Origin: a virus
IMG/VR virus record: IMGVR_UViG_3300028908_000003
Span: 1 to 47,323 of that record
Strand: one strand, 5' to 3'
Length of the DNA: 47,323 nucleotides
Shown: one piece after another, positions 38,108-47,323 of the stretch
How the letters are laid out: each line of letters starts with the position of its first letter
Position numbering within the stretch: the first letter of the stretch is position 1
Notes under the pieces: generated by a model
The model's database searches: none
What the model was told of the DNA's origin: nothing
What the model saw: the letters and a program-made list of their open reading frames with translations, nothing else
Made by a program: the position numbers and the translations under genes

Positions 38108-41100
38108 ATGACCCAGCCGGTGGTCCCTGGAGCGCAAGATGCGCGCCAGCTCCAGCAACTTGACGAGGTCAAGCAGAAATGGGCGGAAGCCTATGCGTTG
38201 GAGCAGGCGAAGTGGGATGCTTGGACCCATACCAAGCTAGAAGAGCCTACCATTGACCTCTCGAAGGTGGTCCCCTCTGCTCCGCCACCGGTCTACGATG
38301 TCACCGAGATCATTACTCCTGACTTTGCCAAGAAGCTGGGTGTGGACCCCGAAAAGGCAGAGAGCGGCGAATACCTGAAAACCGGCAACCCCATCCAGGA
38401 ACTCTATAAGGTCCCATGGCAGAACCTCTTGCAGGTCGTTTCCATGACGGGATGGAAGGCCCCCACGGTTCCTGCGTCTGACGTAAATACTTACAGGGTC
38501 CTTCGTTCCCTTGCCATGCTCCCCAAAGAAAAGCGGATGGAGGGTCTTTGGCAGATACAGCAGCTCATCTATGAAAAGGGGGTTCTGGAGAGGATCGGGG
38601 ATGTAGCCATCAAGGAGGTTGTGGGCCAGGACACCTATGATTCCTGGCTTTCCATGTCGTCCAGTGGAGGACTGAAAAAGCTCCTCATGCAGGCTTTGGG
38701 GTCCATGCAGGACCTGAACGAGTCCTTCCTGGACGTGGCTTTCATGGACAAATTGACGGGTGCCATGGCAAAGCTGGGTTTCCCCCTTCATGAGGTGGAA
38801 GCTACGGCAGGAAAACTTGCGGAAGACTTGTGGAAAAAGGCCCCGGAGAACGTCCGGGACACCATGGTAGAACTCACTCAGAGGGCGGCCAGAAGGAAGC
38901 TCCTCGGGCTCTTTGGCTTGTCCTCCTCCTCGTGGTGGACCTCCATCATTGAGAATGCCGGCGGAGTGATGGGGTTCATTGCACCTTTTGGCCTTACCTC
39001 CACGGCCTTGAAGGCCGGCAAAGTAGGGATAAGAGCCGGCGAGATGATCCTCGGGAAGGCGGCCGTGAGGACGGCCGAGGCCCTGGAGAAGGTGGCCGGC
39101 AAGAGCGAAAGGGTTGCTAAGCTCTTCCAGGATGTCGGCGGCCTGGCAGAGAAAGCCGTCTCTGCCCCCAAGGTCAAAGCCCTCCTGAACATTGCTCGTG
39201 GCATTGGCGAGGAAGCCGCTGTTGGTGCTGGGTATGAAGCGCTCCTCTCCATCGAAGACAAACATGCAGACGCTGGCAGGGGGGCCCTCACATTCTCCCT
39301 CTTGCACGTAATGAGTCTTCTGACGGAAGCCATGGGCCGGAAAATTCCGGAGCGCACCTTCTGGAAGACCTTTTATGGGACCTTCAAAGGAGCTGCTACA
39401 GGTGCGGTCTTACACCACCTGGACTTCCATAACTTTGACGTTTTGTGGCGGATGCTCTCGGATCCTAAGAGCGTTTCGGACCCCGAGAGGCAGGCTTATT
39501 TCCAGGGCTTGGTCGGCTCCATGGCCGGCATGGGGCTGGCCGATGCCATGCAGGCATTCAACCAGGCCAGGGATATTGCCACGTTGGACCTTGCTGGTAA
39601 GACGCGGCAGTTTCTGGAAGCGACCAAAGATGAGGGTGCCAAGGCGATCATCCAGTCCCTGGACCGCCTAGTGAAGTTCAAGCTGGTACCGGAGTCTTCC
39701 AAGGAATGGGAAGAGCTGGATCCTGCGATCAAAGACAAGTCCATCATCATCGTCCAGGGGATGCGAGGAATCCCTGTTGAGGCGGTTAGAGAGGGCGTAG
39801 AGCCGCCGGATCCAACCTCCCCGGAGGTCCAGAAGGCTTTCCTGATTGACGGCCTCAGAGGTGCCTTAAAGAGCCCTGATCCTGCCGTGGCGAGGCTATG
39901 GGTCGAGCTGATGCAGGACATCGGCCACAAGATCCAGGCCGCTGGAGATAGCCAGGCAAAAGCCGCCGGCAACATCATCCTGAAGCTTGCGGATACAGTG
40001 GCAAAGCTTCGCGGGCTCAAGGGTATAAGTGGCTTGTTCGGAGACGGTTTGACTTGGATGCACAAGCCTTTGTCTCCGAACGAGGCGGAGGTGGTGGTCT
40101 CAAAGATCGCGTCGGCGTTGGAACCCTACATTGGGAAGGTCGGCCCCAAGGAGAATCACTTTGCCAAGCCGCCGGCCGCAGAGACAAAAATGGAGGCGCC
40201 CGAACCTCCAGAAGGAAAGGGGATCGTCCAGCTCAGGCTTGGCTCTGACGGCTCCAGAGAGGCCATCCTGAACCCGGAAGGAACCGAGGGAAGCCTTACC
40301 CTCAGATTCCATGGAAATGGCGTAGACATCGAATATGTGGACCAGGAGGGCCAGAAACATGTGGCTCATGGGTCCACCTACATGGGGGCCATGAGGGCCA
40401 TGGCGGACCAGCGGCCCAGCATGGAGCCTCAGACGTTGAGAAACCTGGATGCCCTCCAAGAAGTCCTCCAGCAGGACATGCACCAGAAGGGCTGGGACTG
40501 GCTCTACACGGGGGAATACCAGGAGGACCCCAACCGGTATGCCCTCATGGCGAAGACGGACTGGAAGACTCTCCTCCAATACATGACATCCGTCCCCCCG
40601 TCCGAGAGGAGCGCCAGGTTCCAGAGAATTGCGAGCGCCCTCCAGGATGCCGGGATGGATCTCAACTTCCTGGACCAGGTTTCCCAATCCCTTGGCGAGT
40701 TCAAGGACCGGACGGTCTCCAAATACATGGAAGGCCTGAAGGAGACCCTCTTCCAGGACTCCCTTTACCGGGCCGGTGAGCTTGTTTGGGTTGGGATCGA
40801 TGCGGAAGGGAAGCCAGTAGTCTCCAAGCGCTACTTGAAGGGCGCTGCGGAAGTCGGGCTTTCCAAAGATATGCCGCGCTCCCTGATTGAGACCACCCTC
40901 CACGAGATCGCGCTGGAGCGGGCAGACCAAAGACGGGTTCCCTCAGAACCGCTGGACCTCAAAAAGGTCTCTGACTGGAACCTCTACCGGATCGAGGTCA
41001 ACCCCAAAGATCCCAATGAGTTCCACGTGGAACAGGCCGGCCCTGGTAAGGAAATGAAAGACGGGGTGTATGTGGCTCTCGCCCCTATCAAAGACGGCTT

Positions 41101-44100
41101 CGTTGAGAGGATTCTACGATACAAGGATGGAAAGCTGGTCCAGGCTTCCGCTGCCGATGTTGTCAAGAAGGGCCGGACCATTTCGGCTATCTTGAGGAAA
41201 GCGGCCAATCTCTCTTGGTCGCAGTCTCGAAAGAGAGAAGTCGAAGGTTCCCTAACACTTACCAAAACTGCCACCAAGGCCATCAAGGATCTTAAGAAAG
41301 CCGGCGTGATCAATGATCAGGTGGAAGCCGCGCTCAAGCTCCTGGCATTGAAAGGGAAGAATCTGGATGTTGTTGTCCAGGTTCTGAAGAAGATCCCGGA
41401 CGTTCCGCTTGTGCATTACGGGGAGACTCCTACTGCCGGAGAAGCCAAGGCCTTGACGGAGAACGTGGTGGGCTACGTGAAGGGGCCTGCCGGAAAGGTT
41501 CCTTTCCAGGCCACGGTGATCTCCCTGGCCCATGGCGCCGACCACATCGATGCCATGCACGAGTTCCTCCATGCTTGGTGGTTCCAGGCTTCAGAGGCTC
41601 AGAGAAAGCAAGCCCTGGATGCAGTAATGGAACTTCCCCTTGCGCAAAAGCTGGCGGAAAAGGGGATGTATCCGGATGAGATCTTTGCTTCCGTCTTGAG
41701 CATCAAACTCCGCAAACCAAACCTTCTGACCCAGGATTTCCTCAAGAAGACCGGCATTCCAAAGGATGTGCCGCAGATCGTGGAATTCCTGGACAAGGCC
41801 TTGAGGGCTCAGGATGGAGGGATTTCCTCTCTGGACCAAGTCTACCGATCGATCTTGCTGGGTGAACCAGCCCTTCCCAAGAAAAAGACTTTGGGCCAGC
41901 TTGTTCCCATAAAGGAGGAACTTCCTGCAACCGTTACCACGCCGGAAGAAACCTCAAAAGCTTTGGAAGAGGCCGCCAAGGTTTCAGAGCAAAGTCCTCT
42001 GACCGAAAAAGTCATTGTCTTCCAAAAGGCCACGAAGGAGGAACCGGAGGAAATCACTTTCTCCAAGCTTGCAACCTCCAGAGAAGCGGCCGGGAGATAC
42101 GATAACGAGACTACGTATCTCAGGCAGATCCTTGTTCGTCGTGAACTTCCTTCCAGGGAAGAGATCCAGAGAGATTTAACCTCTCTTTACTACGCACTCG
42201 GCAACCCTTACCGTGTAACCTCAGACGGGATGGTTCACTTGGATCTTCCACATGCCTTCTCCCAGCCGATTGCAAAAGGTTGGAAGGCACCAGAGGAAGG
42301 ACTGGAAACCAGGGTAAAACTTGGATATTTGCTTGAGAAGGCTCCGGAAAGGGTTGCGGAATATGTCTCTATGGCGGTCCCGAAGGAGGCCAAGGAAGCC
42401 GGGGTTTCCCTCGGAGAAATCGGGGATCTTCTCAATTCAAAGACGGCCTTGTTCGTGAAGGAATTGAGCCGCCGGCTCCACAATAAAGGCATCAAGACTT
42501 TCCTTTTCACGTCAAGGATCGACCTTGCCCAAGATCTGATCGGCACCCCCGGTCTTCATGTATTCGAGCGGCTTTGGCCTGATCCATTCCAGGCTTACAA
42601 CGCTTCCATTTCCAAGGGATTCAAGGAACTTTACCTTTCCGATGTCGGGGCTGCTCCTTTGGATCTCACCCTGTCGCTGTTCATTGAGGAAGCCAAGAAG
42701 AACGGGATCCCTGACCCGATTCGTTTGATCAAGCGGATCAAAGTGAGGCCGAGCCTGAAGCGCAACCAAGAAATGTTTCAGGAAATGCTTCAGGTTTTGA
42801 GGCGTCATGGTATTATGGACCCCGAATCCTTGATGGTGCCGCCGCACGATGTGTCTCCACAAGTGGCGGCGAGTTACATCCAGGATCTTGGCAGAAAGAC
42901 AGAAATTCCTCCCTCGCCGCAGTCTTGGGAGAAATGGCCGGACCCGACGCCGGAGGTCCGACCTTCCTCCACTTCCTCATCACGCCTAGCCAGATCCCAC
43001 GAGTCAGAGACACGATTGAGGCTCTCAAAGGCAGCGGCGAGGGAGATTCTTTCTTCCATTGGTTCCAAGAAAGATTCCCTTCCTCCAAGAGAATACGTAG
43101 AAAAGCTTGGTGCCCATGCCAATGCAGTTTGGCTAAACGTGGGAGCCATCTACAAGGCGGTAAGGGAAGGGAAAGATCCATCTTCTTTGTGGTTTGTCAA
43201 AGGAGGGAAGATCCTTCCCAAGGATGGCAGGTCCGCAGAAATTCTGGACGAAGCCTTCCTATGGCATAAAGGCTCCAGGAAGAAAGTAATCAAGGCCATC
43301 GATGAGTTCCGGAAGGAAATCTCAGAACCTTTGGTGGACTACGAAAAGGCTTTTGAGAAGGTTATCAAGGTCCTGGATGAATGGGAGCTGAACAGGAAAC
43401 CACCGTCTCAGAAGGACCTTGTTCCTTTGGGTGCTTGGGCAGCGGCTGGAGGTGCCCAGGAAGATGGCACGTGGGGGAGGACTCCTCTCCTTGCCCTTGC
43501 GGATGCTCTCCGTGGGATCGTCCAGGCATATAGCCTCGTGAAAGTAGATTTCAACCTCGCCCGCCAGCTCATGGAGGAAGCGAGAACCATCCTCTCCGAC
43601 CCGGTCGTCTCTCTATTCGAATCTGAAACTCCAGATCCTCTCTATAAGAGGACCTTTGATGCCGCGCAAGGCACCTGGGCCAAGGGTGAATACCGCCTCT
43701 CTGTCGAGATCGATCCGGCCGGCCTGGACAAGGTGGAGGATGTAGTCAAAGACAAGGCCGTTGAAGAGATCGATCCAGCCACGGCAAGGAAAACCAGGTT
43801 CCTCTCCAAATGGGAACCTTATGTCCAGGATGTAACAGAAAAACAAGCTGTTACCCAGATTGATTTGCTTGGCTGGTTGACCGAGTGGTTTGCGGAAGGT
43901 GAGCAGGTTGTGGGAACCAACATGGCTCTTACCTTCCATGATGCGCTCTCCCTGGAGACCAAGGCCGAAGAGAACCACCAGAGAGAATTCCGCCGCGTAT
44001 TGAAGGATCTTCCAAAAGGAAAGCTCAAGGAAGAGGCGGAAGCGATCTTTATGCAGGCCGTGGATGCTGGCAATGATAAGGACCAATTCGAAGCGGCCAT

Positions 44101-46588
44101 GAAGCAGGCTCGGGATTTCATGGAAAGGAATCCCGGGAAAGGGAATTTGGTCGGTGCCATCGAGAGGTATGTGAAACTAATGAGGAGAGTAAGGAACCAT
44201 GTGCTTCCTTACACTCCGGCCATGATGAAGCTTCGACGTCACCTCTCAGCCTATAATATCAAGCTGGCCCATTACAGAAGCATGGTGGATCAGCGTTCCA
44301 GGGAGGTTTCTGCCGCTGAAAACCCGGATCAGGTTCAGAGGCTTGAGAGGTCACTCAAGTATTACAAGGACAAACTGAAAGAGGTGGAGGAGAAACGTTC
44401 CGAGATCGCCTCCACCATTTCAGAATACATCAAGAATTGGGGTTCTAAGTGGTATTATGCTCATAGGTTTGAGCGGGTTCATCCGCTTTGGGAGGGAGCA
44501 GGCCCCATCAAGAAGCTTTGGCTTTGGGCTGTAGGAGTCCCGAAGACCATTCCTTTGACCAAAGCTTATGATGAGATCACGAAGTTCGGAGAACAATCCC
44601 TGGCACCATCTTCCATTCTAGGCCGGCATCTTCGCCATAGGAAAGAAGGGAAGCTTGGGTATTCCATGGATTTCAGGAAGGTGATCCCTTCCTATCTTCG
44701 GTCGATCCATCGAGTGGTAGCCTACAACAGGGCCATGGAGGTCCTGGACGCCAGGATCAATGGACATTTCATGCCGGTGGAATCTTTCTGGCGGCAATTG
44801 AGAGAAGGCGAAGAACTCATCTACAAGGGAGGTAGGTGGAAATATATCGGTTGGCACGAGAACAAGAAGGGGAGCCCACTGATCGTCCTCCAAAGCCTTT
44901 CTGTCCCTTCTGATTTCCTGGAGGTAAGCCCGTTTGACCGAGCACTCCAGGCGAAAAGAGGTGGGATTCTGGATCTGTATGGTCCGGAAGCTGCCAGACG
45001 CGTCGAGGATTATTTGAAGAGGATCCGCGGCGTGAAGGCCATGCAGTCCGATGGAATCGTGATGGAATCCATTCGCGGAATCAATCGAAGATTCCGGAGC
45101 CTGTTTTACCATACTCTGCTAGGCCTTGGGAATTTCCCGGCTGCAACGCAAAACTTCATCGGCGGCCAGCTCATGAACGTGATCGAGTATGGCCCAGGCT
45201 ACTTCCAATCTTTCGCCAAATTCTTCAAAGATAAAGAATTCCGCGCGGAAGTCTCCCACTATATGAACACGTTTGCCGTTGCGGAAACCACTCTCTTCCG
45301 TAGAGAAATCCACGAAACTACCGCCGGCTCAGTGAAGGAGTTCCTTTCCAAACTTTCGTTCTTCCCATTCTCTTCAATCGAATTCCTGAACCGGTTCACT
45401 TCCTATGTCGCCGGATTCGACAAGGCGAAGCAGGAAGGATTGAGCGGAAGAGCTGCGCATCTCGCAGCTTTGCGTGGGGTTTCCCATACCCAGTTCCTCT
45501 TCTCTTCCGCAATGAGCCCAAAGGTGTTTCAGAATGAATTCTGGAAGACCTTCTTGATGCTATGGCAGTATGGTTTCCGCTTCACCGGGAGGTTTGGGAA
45601 GTGGACCACGATTGCCAGGAAGAATCCCGAGTTCCTCTTCCGTTACATTGCCATTGCCGGCCTTTCCAACTGGGTCCTACAGAGATATTTCGGACTCCAG
45701 GCCTTTGATGCCATTGGGTCTTACATGGATGAGATTCCAGGCTTCAAGAAGCTTGGCTTGAGTATTTGGGAGAAGACAGGGTGGAGGCCGCAGATCCCTG
45801 GGATCTTTCCCTTTGGTCTTGCTGCACCCGTAAAGGTTGTGGCTGACATGGCCGGCGCAACCACGGATACCATTACCGGCCAGGACCCCATGGCTTTGCA
45901 GAAGTTCCTCCAAAGGGACATCGGCCTTCTGATCGGGACCCAGACCAAGAGGTTCTTTGACCTCCTCTCTGCCGAAGAGCAGGACGACGGGTCTTATGTG
46001 ATTCGATACGCCGAAGATCTTGCGGAGTTCCTTGGACTCAAGCCAAGGTCTGGGGCGGTACAAAAGAAGAGAGAGAGCCACCAGGATCTGATCTTTGATT
46101 TCTTCGCCGGCTCCCATTCCACCTTGGACGAGACCCTCTACAACCATTTGAAGCTCATGGGATTTGTCGCGGATTCCATGAGGAATGAAGCCAAGCTGTA
46201 TCACAACCTGATTAAGAGAGGGGCCAGGCTGGCCGCCCTCGGATACAAGATCGAGGGGGCCGCGGCCATTCGAAACGGCGTCAAGAGCCTCATGGAGAAA
46301 GGGATGCCGGCCCCTTCCGCCAGCTATATCCTCAAGTATGCCCAGCTTGTGGATGCTCCCAAGGACTTTCAGGCGCTCCTTACTCTTGGCGTTCCTAAGA
46401 ACAAAAAGATCCAGATTCTCACAAGTCTCTTGCATGAAGAGAATGTTTCCGGTCATTATCAACATACCCTGGAAGAGCTCCAGGTGGTAACCAAGGCTCT
46501 TATTGGTAATGGCGAAGGAATAGACCCGGAGACTGCAAGAAACTTTGTGCGTGAATATAGGTTGTTTCAAGAGAAGGTAGAACGGTAA
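38108..46588 (+). CDS. Giant polyvalent ejection protein with zincin motif
   Basis: A 2826-residue protein, 18% of the genome. It belongs by size, position and sequence style to the large polyvalent proteins that are carried in the virion and enter the host with the DNA. Visible parts: an Ala/Gly-rich helical hydrophobic segment at about 280-330; a glycine-rich middle; a zinc metallopeptidase-like site H1151-E-F-L-H1155 with a possible third ligand E1191 (YPDEIFASVL); a long coiled segment at about 2040-2110; and a C-terminal aromatic helical region (FLMLWQYGFRFTGRFGKWTT) common to such proteins. I see no RNA polymerase motif or lysozyme signature. Likely roles are DNA delivery and protection from or processing of host proteins. 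Ribosome site GGAGG. Confidence 0.75.
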   Translation: MTQPVVPGAQDARQLQQLDEVKQKWAEAYALEQAKWDAWTHTKLEEPTIDLSKVVPSAPPPVYDVTEIITPDFAKKLGVDPEKAESGEYLKTGNPIQELYKVPWQNLLQVVSMTGWKAPTVPASDVNTYRVLRSLAMLPKEKRMEGLWQIQQLIYEKGVLERIGDVAIKEVVGQDTYDSWLSMSSSGGLKKLLMQALGSMQDLNESFLDVAFMDKLTGAMAKLGFPLHEVEATAGKLAEDLWKKAPENVRDTMVELTQRAARRKLLGLFGLSSSSWWTSIIENAGGVMGFIAPFGLTSTALKAGKVGIRAGEMILGKAAVRTAEALEKVAGKSERVAKLFQDVGGLAEKAVSAPKVKALLNIARGIGEEAAVGAGYEALLSIEDKHADAGRGALTFSLLHVMSLLTEAMGRKIPERTFWKTFYGTFKGAATGAVLHHLDFHNFDVLWRMLSDPKSVSDPERQAYFQGLVGSMAGMGLADAMQAFNQARDIATLDLAGKTRQFLEATKDEGAKAIIQSLDRLVKFKLVPESSKEWEELDPAIKDKSIIIVQGMRGIPVEAVREGVEPPDPTSPEVQKAFLIDGLRGALKSPDPAVARLWVELMQDIGHKIQAAGDSQAKAAGNIILKLADTVAKLRGLKGISGLFGDGLTWMHKPLSPNEAEVVVSKIASALEPYIGKVGPKENHFAKPPAAETKMEAPEPPEGKGIVQLRLGSDGSREAILNPEGTEGSLTLRFHGNGVDIEYVDQEGQKHVAHGSTYMGAMRAMADQRPSMEPQTLRNLDALQEVLQQDMHQKGWDWLYTGEYQEDPNRYALMAKTDWKTLLQYMTSVPPSERSARFQRIASALQDAGMDLNFLDQVSQSLGEFKDRTVSKYMEGLKETLFQDSLYRAGELVWVGIDAEGKPVVSKRYLKGAAEVGLSKDMPRSLIETTLHEIALERADQRRVPSEPLDLKKVSDWNLYRIEVNPKDPNEFHVEQAGPGKEMKDGVYVALAPIKDGFVERILRYKDGKLVQASAADVVKKGRTISAILRKAANLSWSQSRKREVEGSLTLTKTATKAIKDLKKAGVINDQVEAALKLLALKGKNLDVVVQVLKKIPDVPLVHYGETPTAGEAKALTENVVGYVKGPAGKVPFQATVISLAHGADHIDAMHEFLHAWWFQASEAQRKQALDAVMELPLAQKLAEKGMYPDEIFASVLSIKLRKPNLLTQDFLKKTGIPKDVPQIVEFLDKALRAQDGGISSLDQVYRSILLGEPALPKKKTLGQLVPIKEELPATVTTPEETSKALEEAAKVSEQSPLTEKVIVFQKATKEEPEEITFSKLATSREAAGRYDNETTYLRQILVRRELPSREEIQRDLTSLYYALGNPYRVTSDGMVHLDLPHAFSQPIAKGWKAPEEGLETRVKLGYLLEKAPERVAEYVSMAVPKEAKEAGVSLGEIGDLLNSKTALFVKELSRRLHNKGIKTFLFTSRIDLAQDLIGTPGLHVFERLWPDPFQAYNASISKGFKELYLSDVGAAPLDLTLSLFIEEAKKNGIPDPIRLIKRIKVRPSLKRNQEMFQEMLQVLRRHGIMDPESLMVPPHDVSPQVAASYIQDLGRKTEIPPSPQSWEKWPDPTPEVRPSSTSSSRLARSHESETRLRLSKAAAREILSSIGSKKDSLPPREYVEKLGAHANAVWLNVGAIYKAVREGKDPSSLWFVKGGKILPKDGRSAEILDEAFLWHKGSRKKVIKAIDEFRKEISEPLVDYEKAFEKVIKVLDEWELNRKPPSQKDLVPLGAWAAAGGAQEDGTWGRTPLLALADALRGIVQAYSLVKVDFNLARQLMEEARTILSDPVVSLFESETPDPLYKRTFDAAQGTWAKGEYRLSVEIDPAGLDKVEDVVKDKAVEEIDPATARKTRFLSKWEPYVQDVTEKQAVTQIDLLGWLTEWFAEGEQVVGTNMALTFHDALSLETKAEENHQREFRRVLKDLPKGKLKEEAEAIFMQAVDAGNDKDQFEAAMKQARDFMERNPGKGNLVGAIERYVKLMRRVRNHVLPYTPAMMKLRRHLSAYNIKLAHYRSMVDQRSREVSAAENPDQVQRLERSLKYYKDKLKEVEEKRSEIASTISEYIKNWGSKWYYAHRFERVHPLWEGAGPIKKLWLWAVGVPKTIPLTKAYDEITKFGEQSLAPSSILGRHLRHRKEGKLGYSMDFRKVIPSYLRSIHRVVAYNRAMEVLDARINGHFMPVESFWRQLREGEELIYKGGRWKYIGWHENKKGSPLIVLQSLSVPSDFLEVSPFDRALQAKRGGILDLYGPEAARRVEDYLKRIRGVKAMQSDGIVMESIRGINRRFRSLFYHTLLGLGNFPAATQNFIGGQLMNVIEYGPGYFQSFAKFFKDKEFRAEVSHYMNTFAVAETTLFRREIHETTAGSVKEFLSKLSFFPFSSIEFLNRFTSYVAGFDKAKQEGLSGRAAHLAALRGVSHTQFLFSSAMSPKVFQNEFWKTFLMLWQYGFRFTGRFGKWTTIARKNPEFLFRYIAIAGLSNWVLQRYFGLQAFDAIGSYMDEIPGFKKLGLSIWEKTGWRPQIPGIFPFGLAAPVKVVADMAGATTDTITGQDPMALQKFLQRDIGLLIGTQTKRFFDLLSAEEQDDGSYVIRYAEDLAEFLGLKPRSGAVQKKRESHQDLIFDFFAGSHSTLDETLYNHLKLMGFVADSMRNEAKLYHNLIKRGARLAALGYKIEGAAAIRNGVKSLMEKGMPAPSASYILKYAQLVDAPKDFQALLTLGVPKNKKIQILTSLLHEENVSGHYQHTLEELQVVTKALIGNGEGIDPETARNFVREYRLFQEKVER

Positions 46589-46827
46589 TGGAAGACCTCC
46601 ATGAAAGGGTAACCGTGGTTGAGACGAAGCTGAAGGCCATGCAGGATTTCTCCAGCCGCTGCTTACAGACGCGGCAACAGATAGAGAGAGAAATCATCAA
46701 GGAGGCCAAGGTGATGCGCCAGGACTTTGACCGAATCGTGGGAGGAATCCTGGTCCTGAAGTGGGGAGTAGGGTTCATCATCGCCCTGAACATGGTGATC
46801 GCAGCCTATTTAGCATTGAAGAAATGA
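46588..46827 (+). CDS. Coiled-coil membrane protein, XhlA- or holin-like
   Basis: A 79-residue protein with an N-terminal coiled coil (LHERVTVVETKLKAMQDFSS) and one C-terminal membrane segment (LVLKWGVGFIIALNMVIAAY). This layout matches haemolysin XhlA-type small proteins often found in phage lysis cassettes and some holins. TAATG overlap with the giant gene; ATGA overlap with the next. Confidence 0.6.
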   Translation: MEDLHERVTVVETKLKAMQDFSSRCLQTRQQIEREIIKEAKVMRQDFDRIVGGILVLKWGVGFIIALNMVIAAYLALKK

Positions 46828-46913
46828 AACCTCGACAAGTTGCTTTCGGCATGGTGATAGGGATTCTCGTGCTGGGAGCCTTCTTTCTCGGTGTTCTGCT
46901 TTTGTTAGGTTGA
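46824..46913 (+). CDS. 29-residue membrane micropeptide in the lysis cassette
   Basis: A short ORF: MKPRQVAFGMVIGILVLGAF, then FLGVLLLLG. It has a basic start followed by a single hydrophobic helix to the C-terminus. ATGA overlap before, GGAGG of the next gene directly after. Minimal single-helix proteins of this kind can act as holins or antiholins; the position fits, the activity is inference. Confidence 0.55.
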   Translation: MKPRQVAFGMVIGILVLGAFFLGVLLLLG

Positions 46914-46923
46914 GGAGGCGGAG

Positions 46924-47292
46924 ATGAAGTATTTCGTGATCGGCTTGGCGTTGCTTTTTCTTGGGATCTTTCTTGGGTCCTGTTCGATTCATGTTCCTCC
47001 GGAGGCCAGGAAGAAACTGGATGCTCTCCAGCAGGAGGCTCTTTTCGTCTACAAGAAGATCAATTCCGGGGAGTTGACGGTGGCCGAGGCCCAGGAGCAC
47101 CTGGCTAAGATCTATGCTCAGACCATCGAGGTTTTGAAGACCATTCCGCGACCCTTGAACATCAGCGACATTCTGAACTATTTGCTTTACATCCTCTTCG
47201 GAAGCGGCGGAGGGTTGATGGGATACTTCTTCCATACGAGGAGAGTCCTAAAGAAGACGGGTGTCCTTCCTCCCAAGGGAACGCCGGCATGA
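46924..47292 (+). CDS. Lipoprotein with C-terminal membrane helix, u-spanin-like
   Basis: A 122-residue protein. Residues 1-20 are a lipoprotein signal with lipobox L-G-S-C20 and Ser at +2, which favours the outer membrane. Residues 25-78 form a helical periplasmic part (ARKKLDALQQEALFVYKKIN). Residues 82-103 are a Gly-rich membrane segment (LNYLLYILFGSGGGLMGYFF), followed by a basic cytoplasmic tail. Lipid anchor at one end and membrane helix at the other is the plan of unimolecular spanins such as phage T1 gp11, which fuse inner and outer membranes at lysis. It follows two small membrane ORFs. No endolysin is next to it. The ribosome site is GGAGGCGGAG. The gene continues across the circle junction. 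Confidence 0.65.
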   Translation: MKYFVIGLALLFLGIFLGSCSIHVPPEARKKLDALQQEALFVYKKINSGELTVAEAQEHLAKIYAQTIEVLKTIPRPLNISDILNYLLYILFGSGGGLMGYFFHTRRVLKKTGVLPPKGTPA

Positions 47293-47323
47293 GTAGATTC
47301 AAGGTGATCATGAGGGATGGGCT
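47197..47323. repeat. Terminal direct repeat, right copy
   Basis: This is identical to bases 1-127; see that entry. It contains the end of the spanin-like gene and the start of the RusA-like gene. Confidence 0.95.
47289..47323 (+). CDS. Start of the RusA-like gene (duplicate of 93-127)
   Basis: The first codons of the RusA-like gene, MSRFKVIMRDG, seen again because of the circular overlap. The complete gene is at 93-512. Confidence 0.9.
   Translation, partial: MSRFKVIMRDG

Noticed and set aside
1-47323. Terminal repeat as a true packaging repeat
   Set aside because: The length equals an assembler k-mer and no gene is broken at the join, so an assembly overlap is simpler.
1-47323. tRNA genes, CRISPR arrays, insertion sequences, integrase or attachment site
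   Set aside because: I looked for tRNA T-arm motifs, regularly spaced repeats, transposase motifs and recombinase motifs and saw none. A tRNA scan would be needed to exclude diverged tRNAs.

Overview
The window is one complete, circularly closed genome of a tailed phage. The first 127 bases are repeated exactly as the last 127, so the unique circle is 47,196 bp. The gene set is that of a short-tailed (podovirus-type) phage: terminase ATPase and nuclease, portal, scaffold, HK97-type major capsid protein, a tail adaptor candidate, a very large nozzle-like protein, small ejection-type proteins and a 2826-residue polyvalent protein. I see no tape measure, tail tube, sheath, integrase, DNA polymerase, RNA polymerase, tRNA or CRISPR array. 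Consensus-like sigma70 promoters, strong Shine-Dalgarno sites and two lipobox lipoproteins, one of them u-spanin-like, point to a diderm (Gram-negative) bacterial host. The host itself cannot be named from the sequence.

Layout. (1) 1-1577, rightward: end of the lysis cassette, a RusA-like resolvase, a possible small terminase subunit and small proteins. (2) 7360 down to 1624, leftward: an early-type operon of about 15 compact genes. It contains a RecT-family annealing protein, a Cas4/RecB-like PD-(D/E)XK exonuclease, several micro-membrane proteins and unknowns, and it ends at a strong intrinsic terminator (1551-1600). (3) 7361-8310: a non-coding divergent region with repeated GTAC motifs around a (TA)n tract and a promoter on each side; it is a candidate origin and early control region. 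(4) 8311-14492, rightward: an accessory operon dominated by a tandem array of two paralogous domain families, one gene being a fusion of both, followed by zinc-ribbon proteins, an XRE regulator and a lipoprotein. (5) 14535-20191: host-contact module, with a beta-helix protein and an 844-residue polysaccharide-lyase-like protein, preceded by a promoter-like site and a perfect 22-bp dyad. (6) 20070-20603: a conflict locus where ORFs on both strands look coding and the minus strand has its own promoter and terminator. (7) 20600-38104: structural and packaging genes, including a GroES-like co-chaperonin and a terminase large subunit split into two genes around a small ORF. (8) 38108-46588: the giant polyvalent protein with an HEXXH zincin motif. 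(9) 46588-47292: a lysis cassette without a recognisable endolysin.

How it works together (inference). Divergent transcription from the 7.4-8.3 kb region would express recombination genes leftward and a variable accessory/anti-host set rightward. Replication appears to rely on the host, with RecT, the exonuclease and RusA processing DNA for packaging. Rightward late transcription then makes the spikes, the capsid, the ejected proteins and finally the lysis proteins. The most unusual points are the paralogue array at 8.5-11.8 kb, the split terminase, the phage-encoded co-chaperonin, the nested ORFs at 26.5 kb with a possible -1 frameshift site, and the opposite-strand cassette at 20.1-20.6 kb.
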